In this document: positions 1 to 6,970 of the stretch, one piece after another | Numbering within the stretch: the first letter of the stretch is position 1 | Layout of the letters: each line of letters begins with the position of its first letter | Origin: Lentisphaerota bacterium | GTDB taxonomy: Bacteria > Verrucomicrobiota > Lentisphaeria > Victivallales > Victivallaceae | Direction: 5' to 3' | NCBI GenBank assembly: GCA_017134815.1 | Contig: CP071032.1 | Location: 1,980,001-2,044,000 of the forward strand | DNA length: 64,000 nucleotides | Translations under genes and position numbers: made by a program | The notes under the pieces: model-generated | Database searches by the model: none | Seen by the model: the letters and a program-made list of their open reading frames with translations, nothing else | Told to the model about the DNA's origin: nothing

Positions 1-3
1 AAT

Positions 4-594
4 ATGAAAAACCGACATTACAGCAGATCAGCATTGATAGTTGCCATGTTGTGCATGCTGACAGTATTGACGTCTTGTACAACCACTGAAAAAGCTTATG
101 AACGCACCCCTGCAGGCACTGTTCAGGTTAAAAAAATCCCCAAACTGTATGCTTTCAGCACCACTACTGATGGCGAATTTTTTGACAACTCCGACGTGAT
201 GTTTGGGAGGCTTTTTACTTACCTGAAAGACAATAACCTCAAAATGACAGTTCCGGTTGAGTCACACATGAAACCAGCCTCCATGGCGTTTTTTGTGGTA
301 AACCCGGACCTGGCTGCAAAACTCAGAAACCAGGGCAAAGTGAAAGTAGAAACTATACCCTCAAGAATGGTTATCAGCGCCGGCCTTACCGGCCGCTACA
401 CAAAGTCAAACTTTGAAGAAGGCAAAAAGATGATTGAAAAGTGGCTTAAGGATAACCCGAATTATGAGGCGAATGGTGAATATTTCGCTGTATACTGGAA
501 CAGCCCCTATGTCCCCTGGTTCATGCGCAAACAGGAAGTGAACCTGCCAGTCAAAAGCCTTTTCGCCGAATCAACCGGCAAGGACAAAAATTAA
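4..594 (+). CDS. SOUL/HBP-family heme-binding-like lipoprotein
   Basis: This 196-residue protein starts with a basic N-terminus and hydrophobic stretch ending in LTSC, a lipobox with Cys at about residue 25, so it is probably a lipoprotein facing the periplasm. The mature part matches the SOUL family pattern: an early K-I-P-x-x-Y segment, the MTVPVESH stretch in mid protein, and a C-terminal Y-F-A-V-Y-W-N-S-P-Y-x-x-W-F-x-R-x-x-E-V signature. SOUL proteins bind heme or other tetrapyrroles in some organisms, but bacterial members are mostly uncharacterised, so ligand binding here is inferred. It stands alone; the ribosome binding site lies outside the window. Confidence 0.8.
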   Translation: MKNRHYSRSALIVAMLCMLTVLTSCTTTEKAYERTPAGTVQVKKIPKLYAFSTTTDGEFFDNSDVMFGRLFTYLKDNNLKMTVPVESHMKPASMAFFVVNPDLAAKLRNQGKVKVETIPSRMVISAGLTGRYTKSNFEEGKKMIEKWLKDNPNYEANGEYFAVYWNSPYVPWFMRKQEVNLPVKSLFAESTGKDKN

Positions 595-606
595 AATAAA
601 CGCCCT

Positions 607-634
607 CCGGTGCCGCACTACAACACGGCACCGG
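607..634 (+). terminator. Hairpin after SOUL-family gene
   Basis: A perfect 9-bp inverted repeat (CCGGTGCCG / CGGCACCGG) with a 10-nt loop begins 12 nt past the stop codon. No T-run follows directly, so termination efficiency is uncertain. Confidence 0.45.
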
Positions 635-813
635 GGCTGCATAATGAACATCATAATCCTTTTCCCGGTCTAATTTTATGGATATATTTCATGGTCGGCT
701 TAGTTTTTATTTGCACAAAACGAAAATTGAAGTTATCGTTTAATATAGGAATGCAGCAGCGCTCCTTGAAAGAGGTGTAAGTAGCTGACAAGCGATAACA
801 AAGGATGGGAGCC

Positions 814-2202
814 ATGAAAAATAAATTTAGATTATTGCTGCTTTTTACCCTAATGTTGTCAACAGGGACTGTCTTTGCGCAAACATCCCCCAAAAAAACA
901 ACTGTTCCCACTGCTGCCCGGAAACCTTCAGCAAAGGCCATTCCAAAAGGGCAGGAGTTCAAATGTTTTGTCCAGACCAGTTTAAGCTACAGCTTTTCTG
1001 AACAGCTGGCATATATTCCACCGACAGAAACACCAGTACTGCCGATTGTTTCCAAAGTTTATGCCACTCAGTTATTTGACGTATATGTATTTTTTCAAAA
1101 TTTTGCGATTAAAGATAATAAAACAAACGTCACTTTTGACGTCAAGGTAACCGGACCGAGAGGAAGGCACTTTTTCGGACGCAAGAACCTTGAAGGACTG
1201 GTAATAAGCCAGAAAATCAATGCACCTAACCATGTCCACCTTTCTCCAAATATTTTCAGGATATCATTCAATACCAGTGATCCGAAAGGCACCTACCGGA
1301 TTAATATCAAAGCTACCGATCATATTAGCGGTCAGGAAACCAAAACTTTTACGCGCATTACTTTGCTTGGCGGTCCGCCGATGTTTTACAAAGCAGTTAA
1401 TTTTACCCCGCGTGAAATTGGCGAATTCATGTGTTATTACTATCTTAATCCCAAGCCGGAACGCCTGGTCCCGGTATTTCTGGGGTTTTGTAAAATCTGT
1501 ACTGACCTGCGGGACGAATATCCTGATTTTAATCACATGGCATTGATGGCTTTTTTCTACCGGGCCTTCAGTATGAATAAATTTCTGTTGCCGGCACTGA
1601 CAAACAGCGCCAAGGATTTACCATTCAGTGAAAAACAACATGCAGTATTTCTGATGCACTGGATGGACACTCCCTATCGCCCCCGGCTGATTGCGGCTAT
1701 GGGACCTGACGCCATGCAGTATGACAGAACCCTTGACAGCTGTCACAATCCTTTTATTATCAAGCAGGCCAGAAGTTCGGTACAGCTGGATATTCTATGG
1801 TCATTATTTTTTGCGAGCGGTGAATTTGAACCTGTATTCAAGATTCTGGCTACTATGCAATTGATGGAAACCGGCCTCAAACCGGAAGAACTTAAACGAC
1901 TGAAAGGCGTCGCGCCAGGTACCCGGTCAAGAATCAGAGACTGGATCGTAGGGCACTCCGCAGAATGGAGCCTCAAGGTAAACTGCCGGCGTCATAAGCT
2001 GCTGCGATATTACTGTGAAGCAGTGTTTGCAGATCCGGAAACTCCACCTTTCATCAAATACCGGTTGTCAAAAGTTCTTGGCATAAAATACAAAATGCCT
2101 TCAAAACATTTTCCCGGGTCCAAGCCTTCACTCAATGTAAACATCCGCAAAGCTGATTTCAGGAAGACTTTGAGTTTGAACCGGGATCAGGATAAAAAAT
2201 AA
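814..2202 (+). CDS. Secreted hypothetical protein
   Basis: About 462 residues with an evident signal peptide (basic start, Leu-rich core, cleavage near V-F-A-Q around residue 23) followed by a Lys/Pro/Thr-rich linker, so it is probably periplasmic. An ATG nine bases upstream is in frame, but the second ATG at 814 is better placed behind AAGG and GGGAG. Residues about 60-170 look like an all-beta domain (alternating hydrophobic strands and a P-x-G-x-Y motif near 165 like an Ig or macroglobulin-type strand); the remainder is helical. I do not recognise a family. It is monocistronic and ends at a strong terminator. Confidence 0.75.
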   Translation: MKNKFRLLLLFTLMLSTGTVFAQTSPKKTTVPTAARKPSAKAIPKGQEFKCFVQTSLSYSFSEQLAYIPPTETPVLPIVSKVYATQLFDVYVFFQNFAIKDNKTNVTFDVKVTGPRGRHFFGRKNLEGLVISQKINAPNHVHLSPNIFRISFNTSDPKGTYRINIKATDHISGQETKTFTRITLLGGPPMFYKAVNFTPREIGEFMCYYYLNPKPERLVPVFLGFCKICTDLRDEYPDFNHMALMAFFYRAFSMNKFLLPALTNSAKDLPFSEKQHAVFLMHWMDTPYRPRLIAAMGPDAMQYDRTLDSCHNPFIIKQARSSVQLDILWSLFFASGEFEPVFKILATMQLMETGLKPEELKRLKGVAPGTRSRIRDWIVGHSAEWSLKVNCRRHKLLRYYCEAVFADPETPPFIKYRLSKVLGIKYKMPSKHFPGSKPSLNVNIRKADFRKTLSLNRDQDKK

Positions 2203-2210
2203 TGAGTTAA

Positions 2211-2239
2211 GGCTCAAATACTTCAAAAGTATTTGAGCC
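2211..2239. terminator. Bidirectional rho-independent terminator
   Basis: A 13-bp perfect stem (GGCTCAAATACTT / AAGTATTTGAGCC) with a 3-nt loop is followed by TTTT on the plus strand. It lies between two convergent genes and probably serves both. Confidence 0.85.
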
Positions 2240-2268
2240 TTTTGAGTCTTCAACCATTTTTTTACGAT

Positions 2269-3543
2269 TCAGTCGTCAATCCCAAACATTTTATGATAAA
2301 CATCCGGCCGTGGATGCGCCCATTTATTTTCTCCAAGCCATGCCTTCATCAAGTTGTGAATCATCACTCTCTGTTCAATAAAAAATTTGAAGAAGTCACG
2401 ATAAATCCCGTGTTTTCCCACCCAGAAATCCAGTTGAAAAGTTTTTACAATATATCTCAAGTTGCGTTCATTTATGCTGTGATAGTCAAACCGCGGCTGC
2501 CGACTGGCATAGTGATCAGCCTTAAAAATATTTGTTATTGCTTTAGCAAGGTCAGCCTTCAGAAAGTCATTCCAGTTGCGGAGGCGGGTACTCCGGTCAA
2601 GATCTTCAGCTTCCAGCGCAGTATTGTAGCTGATCAGGAAAACATCATAAGCCCTGCTTATTATCTTAACACTTTTCCAGTCACAATCGCCATGCACAAT
2701 TTTCATTCTGTGCAGTTTTTTGAGAAAACTGAACATCTTGAAATAAACGATTTCCCGACCTTGTTGAAACTTGTCAGTCAAGGCAAATTGCTTCAGACTG
2801 ATTCCACTAACAGGTGGAGTCAAAAGCGAACAAGCAACTTTTTTTACCTTGCCGTCAGAAGTCGCCATCATTTTACCGGGATGCGGTTCAACATATTCAA
2901 AAGTGTCAACCTCGCTTGTCTGTTCATGCGGATATAGTTTTGGATTGCGGTATACTTTTTCGAATATTTTAAGCTCATGTCGAGCCCTGTCACGCACAAC
3001 CTTCAAACTTTCCCGTTTCGATTGAGGTAAATTCTTTACCACCAGACTCTGTTGCTGGTCCTCAGTCTCATAAAGGTATGCTTCTACTGTATCACTTATT
3101 TGATCAGGCCAGCTTTTTGTATACATTTGTCCGTTCATAACCACAGAATCTGTTCCGGAAGTATAGTTGTGGGGAATCATGGATAAGTGTCTTTTGCGGG
3201 TGACAACAAGGTAGGCCTCCAGCAGCTTTCTGCCATGCCCGCCTGGGGACAGTCTGTCTTTGTACTTTTTTAATGTCTGGAGCAAAGAATTAAAATCTTT
3301 GGATTCACGGTCTGATTCAAGCAGTTCAACAACCTGGCGCATTACATCTATATTTGCTCTGGTAGTAGAGCGGTCAAATCTCAGCTTTCCCGAAGTCCAG
3401 CCCCAGCGCCAGCTTGAGCTTTTACAATCCAACCAGGATTGACGAATATTAACATAGTTTTTAGCAGCAAGCAACAGAGCTCCTGTTGCATTGCTCGTCT
3501 CAGTCAGCTCATGTATAAACAACTCGGTATACTTGTCTGGCAT
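2269..3543 (-). CDS. WaaP/Kdo-kinase-like protein
   Basis: 424 residues, ATG preceded by GAGGAG at 5-nt spacing. The C-terminal half (about 165-350) resembles the lipopolysaccharide-core kinase family (WaaP/KdkA) of the protein kinase superfamily: a candidate nucleotide-binding Lys in S-L-V-V-K, a following helix with R-A-R-H-E-L, and a catalytic-loop-like L-H-x-x-K-I-V-H-G-D-C-D-W-K-S-V at about 278-292. The expected metal-binding acidic residue after the loop appears as F-L-I-S-Y, so it may be catalytically weak or a pseudokinase. The N-terminal 160 residues are unassigned. No signal peptide; presumably cytoplasmic. Substrate is unknown; LPS sugar phosphorylation is only a family-based guess. 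Confidence 0.6.
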   Translation of the reverse strand: MPDKYTELFIHELTETSNATGALLLAAKNYVNIRQSWLDCKSSSWRWGWTSGKLRFDRSTTRANIDVMRQVVELLESDRESKDFNSLLQTLKKYKDRLSPGGHGRKLLEAYLVVTRKRHLSMIPHNYTSGTDSVVMNGQMYTKSWPDQISDTVEAYLYETEDQQQSLVVKNLPQSKRESLKVVRDRARHELKIFEKVYRNPKLYPHEQTSEVDTFEYVEPHPGKMMATSDGKVKKVACSLLTPPVSGISLKQFALTDKFQQGREIVYFKMFSFLKKLHRMKIVHGDCDWKSVKIISRAYDVFLISYNTALEAEDLDRSTRLRNWNDFLKADLAKAITNIFKADHYASRQPRFDYHSINERNLRYIVKTFQLDFWVGKHGIYRDFFKFFIEQRVMIHNLMKAWLGENKWAHPRPDVYHKMFGIDD

Positions 3544-3906
3544 TTTTTCTCCTCATAATTCAAACTTTTTAATTCAGTTACTACCTGATTTGGTTAGAAA
3601 AGCTGCGGCCTACCCCATAACCGCCCTGCTGAATATTCGAATGATAAGCACTAATATACTTTTTAAACCTTTCTTCTGAAAATGAAATTGCCTCGGTTAT
3701 TGAACAATAGAGACAAATTTAAGTTATTTTTAATATTTTAAACATCATTACTGACTCAAAATCAATTACTTGAAACATTATTATCTTCATAATGCAAACA
3801 ATAGCAATTAAGTATGCACTAACTTTAATGCCCGAATACCCTGCATATATTCATTTTGCAATGGAAAAGACGAAGCTGTATATTTTTATCAGGAATCGAT
3901 AATAAT
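3544..3906. other. AT-rich intergenic region
   Basis: Divergent intergenic region between the WaaP-like gene and the zinc-ribbon gene. It is AT-rich, presumably holds promoters for both, and I see no further gene or convincing structured RNA. Confidence 0.5.
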
Positions 3907-3913
3907 AAGGAGG
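3907..3913 (+). promoter_or_regulatory. Consensus ribosome binding site
   Basis: AAGGAGG located 8 nt before the ATG at 3922 fixes the start of the small zinc-ribbon protein and excludes a longer upstream reading frame. Confidence 0.8.
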
Positions 3914-3921
3914 TTACTGCA

Positions 3922-4089
3922 ATGGATTATGAAGTACATGAGGTCGAAATCAGCAAGGAATTCAAGATTTGTCCGCTATGCGGTTATCAGGACGGATTCC
4001 ATACCATGATCAGAAAAGAAGCTGGAAAATTCAAAAAGCTGTATATCTGCCCAAGATGCAGCGCTGTTTTTGATTTGAAACTGAAATGA
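3922..4089 (+). CDS. Small zinc-ribbon protein
   Basis: 55 residues, start chosen by a perfect Shine-Dalgarno. It has the arrangement C-P-L-C-G in the first third and C-P-R-C in the last third, the two knuckles of a zinc ribbon separated by about 25 residues. Such proteins are often nucleic-acid- or protein-binding accessory factors; nothing more specific can be inferred. It is a single gene in an AT-rich area. Confidence 0.7.
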   Translation: MDYEVHEVEISKEFKICPLCGYQDGFHTMIRKEAGKFKKLYICPRCSAVFDLKLK

Positions 4090-4091
4090 AC

Positions 4092-4122
4092 AAAAAAAAA
4101 CCTCTCGCTGGGGAACGAGAGG
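4092..4122 (-). terminator. Terminator reading on the minus strand
   Basis: A 9-bp perfect stem (AACCTCTCG / CGAGAGGTT, loop CTGGGGAA) is followed on the minus strand by about nine T residues, a canonical intrinsic terminator. No minus-strand protein gene ends here; see findings. Confidence 0.75.
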
Positions 4123-4437
4123 TTCAGCAAAAGGAGGAGAGAGAGGAAACATTCTGAATAAATAGACCATGTTTTGAAACAAATGTTCCATACTTTATAA
4201 ACAATAGCTTAAAATATGGCTTAAAATATGGCTTATTTTTTCTTTCATAAAAGCAGCCATTAAACAGGTAAAGAATTAATAGTTAAATTATTACGTCGAA
4301 AACACATATTAAACCACCTCAAGAAAAAACTTAAGCAATACCTGCTTAACTAAGGCAATTACAGTAAGTCTTTACTTTACTGGCAGAGCTTTGCGAGACT
4401 TCCTGAATTGAGCAGGATATTCTGAAACAAAAAAAAT
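4123..4437. other. Intergenic region, possible small RNA
   Basis: No credible protein gene. The region contains a 12-bp tandem repeat (GCTTAAAATATG twice plus a partial third copy, 4207-4235) and lies upstream, on the minus strand, of the orphan terminator at 4092-4122. It may encode a short minus-strand transcript, but no known RNA family was recognised. Confidence 0.3.
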
Positions 4438-4455
4438 GGGCTTCCGAGGAAGCCC
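4438..4455 (-). terminator. Terminator of the antiporter operon
   Basis: Stem GGGCTTC / GAAGCCC with a tetraloop, followed on the minus strand by A and eight T residues, 10 nt past the antiporter stop codon. Confidence 0.85.
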
Positions 4456-4464
4456 GCGCATATT

Positions 4465-6159
4465 TTAAGCCGTTGCCGGCGATTGGACTACTTCCGATTG
4501 ATCTCCTCGTTTTAGGAGTTCAGCATGCACCTTGAGCCTGATTGTTCTAATATCAATCATACCCACTGGTTTGCCTTGATCCTCTTCAGCAACAACCGGC
4601 ATCTGGTCTATTTTATCCTGAAGCATTTTATCATAAACGTCTTTCAGGATTGCATTGGGCGTAGTACTGTCCTGCATAGGCCGCATTATATCAGCAACCA
4701 GCAGCCAGGCCCAGTTATCCCGGTCTCCAATGATATCCTTGAGGGCATCAAAGGTAAGAATGCCAGTAATTTTATTGTCCTTGTCAACTACCGGAGTTAT
4801 CAGCAGATCATGTTCGGTAAAGCAGTCGACTGCTGCCAGGACAGAGTCTCCTTCCTGCACCATGACTGGTTCCCGGTCAATAACATCAGATACTTTCATG
4901 GCAGCCATGACATCCTGCTCAGTGATATCCCGGCCGGCTTCATTTGCCAGCTTAACCGCCAGCTTGACAAATGGCGGTCCGAGCACCTGCACTATAAGTG
5001 TAGTTGTAGTTACTACAAAAATAACCATATCGCCCATGGACATACCACCATGAATGTGGATATTTGCCAAATGCTCCGCCGCCATGATTGATAAACCAAT
5101 AGCCACACCACCTTGAGCAAACAGTCCTAAACCAAGATACTTGCGTACAGTCGGAGGACTGCCGGTCATACGCGCCCCCAGGTATGCTCCAAGCATTTTT
5201 CCCAAGGTACGGCCAAATACATAAACCCCGACAATACCCCACAGCCACAGCGGCATCTTGCCGACGACCAGCCTGGCCCCGACCAGTACAAAGAACAGTA
5301 CATAAATCGGAATCGAAAAGCTGCGCATCAGCTTGAAAAGATCCTCACTGCGCCGCGGCGCAAAGTTGGTCAAAACAAATCCCATCATCATGGCCGCCAG
5401 AATCACGTCCATATTCCAGGCAACAGCTACACTGATAACCAGCAATATCATACCCACAGCGATACTGGCGCCACGCTCCGGCTGCGGCATCCAGCGCAGG
5501 AAAAAGCCAAGCAGAAAAGCAACAACCGCTCCTACTACCAGCGAACCAACCAGTTCAATTGCGATATGTCCTGCCGCAACAGCCAGCGAACCTGAACTGG
5601 AAGTCAGAAGCTGAGCGCTGCTGTTACCCAGGCCGTACAAAGTCATCGCCAAGGCATCGTCCAGGGCGACAATCGCAATAATAGCTGTTGTCATAACCCC
5701 TTTTGAACGATATTCCCAGATAACGTCAATCGTCGAAGCCGGATCGGTTGCCGAAGCAATTGCGCCAAATACGATTGCTGCCGCCATTGAGGCAGCAAAA
5801 TTACCGATAATCGCATACACCACAAAAAATGAAAAAGAACCGACTAGTACAAATGCCAGCAGTCCTTCTCCTAAAAGAATAGCGGTGAACTGACGAGCAT
5901 ATTTGCGAAAAGTATCCAGCTTGAGCTCTCCACCAACCAGAAAGCCTATTATGCCAAGGGCAAAAAGGTTAAAGGTTTTCAAGTGAAGAATGTCTTCGGT
6001 CCTGACAATTTTAAATCCTGCCTCGCCAATTAAAAGGCCTATTGCGATATAACCCACCACTTGGGGAATCCGGATTTTTTGAAAAAACCAGGCCCCAAGC
6101 ATCCCTCCGAAGACGCCAAGGCCAAGAATAAACAGTATACTTTCGTTAAGATGTTCCAT
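4465..6159 (-). CDS. CPA2-type cation:proton antiporter with CBS domains
   Basis: 564 residues. Residues about 5-400 form a 12-13 segment membrane domain typical of monovalent cation:proton antiporters (CPA2/KefB-like), with a Rossmann-free topology, the conserved G-x-x-x-A-x-x-x-A-T-D-P motif near residue 140 and a long Gly-rich helix region. The tail (about 425-545) carries two CBS motifs (D-R-E-P-V-M-V-Q-E-G-D-S-V, and I-M-R-P-M-Q-D-S-T), which in this family sense adenine nucleotides or ionic strength. Only 3 nt separate it from the upstream HTH-EIIA gene, whose end supplies its GGGA ribosome binding site, so the two are co-translated. Ion specificity (Na+ or K+) cannot be read from sequence. 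Confidence 0.85.
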   Translation of the reverse strand: MEHLNESILFILGLGVFGGMLGAWFFQKIRIPQVVGYIAIGLLIGEAGFKIVRTEDILHLKTFNLFALGIIGFLVGGELKLDTFRKYARQFTAILLGEGLLAFVLVGSFSFFVVYAIIGNFAASMAAAIVFGAIASATDPASTIDVIWEYRSKGVMTTAIIAIVALDDALAMTLYGLGNSSAQLLTSSSGSLAVAAGHIAIELVGSLVVGAVVAFLLGFFLRWMPQPERGASIAVGMILLVISVAVAWNMDVILAAMMMGFVLTNFAPRRSEDLFKLMRSFSIPIYVLFFVLVGARLVVGKMPLWLWGIVGVYVFGRTLGKMLGAYLGARMTGSPPTVRKYLGLGLFAQGGVAIGLSIMAAEHLANIHIHGGMSMGDMVIFVVTTTTLIVQVLGPPFVKLAVKLANEAGRDITEQDVMAAMKVSDVIDREPVMVQEGDSVLAAVDCFTEHDLLITPVVDKDNKITGILTFDALKDIIGDRDNWAWLLVADIMRPMQDSTTPNAILKDVYDKMLQDKIDQMPVVAEEDQGKPVGMIDIRTIRLKVHAELLKRGDQSEVVQSPATA

Positions 6160-6162
6160 TTT

Positions 6163-6816
6163 TTATTTTCCCATTAGGAGATTATAGAAGGTTTTGCTGT
6201 CCGTACAGGCAGTAAGCTGCTCACGGAACTCATCACTCTTCAGTCTTGAGCTCAGCTGAGAAAGCAGCTTAATATGTTCCGCATGCTGGTCCTGTTTGGC
6301 CACAATCATAAATACCAGCTTAACCGGTTTGTGATCAAGGCTTTCATAATCAGGAATCCCGTTGCGCACCAGCGCGGCAGCCATAACAATATCCTTTACC
6401 GACCCCAGCCTGACATGAGGAATTCCTACCTCCAGGCCAATTCCAGTACTCATCAACTGTTCACGGTGATATATTCCCTTGGTCAAATCCTCCTTGGAAC
6501 GCACCTGCGGAGTATCCGCAAGCATTGATATAAGCATATTCAAAACATCTGCTTTGTTCCCGTCATCCAAAACAACAATCCTGCCTGGAAGCAGGACTTT
6601 CTCAATAAGCATCGGTACAAAATCGCCCTTTTTACGATCACCGGTATTAAGCCTCTTATCCACCCACGCCTCGATATCGCCGCGTTTAAAACGCCAGGCT
6701 GTCCCTAGTTTGCCACAAGGAATTTCACCTTTCTGGGCCCAGTCATATACTGTGCGCTCTGAAACACGCAGGTAAGAGGCAACTTCTTCGATAGTCATAA
6801 TTTCAGGTTGCGACAT
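6163..6816 (-). CDS. Excisionase-type HTH fused to PTS EIIA domain
   Basis: 217 residues from the ATG at 6816, which has GAGG 5 nt upstream; a longer frame to 6894 lacks such a site. Residues about 6-55 form a MerR/excisionase-like helix-turn-helix (M-T-I-E-E-V-A-S-Y-L-R-V-S-E-R-T-V-Y-D-W then W-R-F-K-R-x-D-I). Residues about 75-215 are a fructose/nitrogen-type PTS EIIA domain with the phosphorylatable His in V-G-I-P-H-V-R-L. The fusion suggests a PTS-state-dependent regulator or adaptor. Position directly before the antiporter points to control of that transporter or of ion homeostasis; this is inference. Confidence 0.85.
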   Translation of the reverse strand: MSQPEIMTIEEVASYLRVSERTVYDWAQKGEIPCGKLGTAWRFKRGDIEAWVDKRLNTGDRKKGDFVPMLIEKVLLPGRIVVLDDGNKADVLNMLISMLADTPQVRSKEDLTKGIYHREQLMSTGIGLEVGIPHVRLGSVKDIVMAAALVRNGIPDYESLDHKPVKLVFMIVAKQDQHAEHIKLLSQLSSRLKSDEFREQLTACTDSKTFYNLLMGK

Positions 6817-6970
6817 ATGAACCTCATAATAGCTAATTTTTTTCCGTATTTGAAAATTAATGAATATTTCGCATTTGATAGCATATAAATGCAAATCAAT
6901 AAAAAATCAACCCTAAAAGCACTAAATGGCGGATATTTTTTGATTTTTATTGAAAAAACATACAATTATG

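Noticed and set aside
651-962. Minus-strand frame opposite the secreted hypothetical gene
   Set aside because: Overlaps the start of a well-supported gene, has no ribosome binding site and no domain.
4207-4235. 12-bp tandem repeat as start of a CRISPR array
   Set aside because: Repeats are directly adjacent, without spacers, and only two copies exist.
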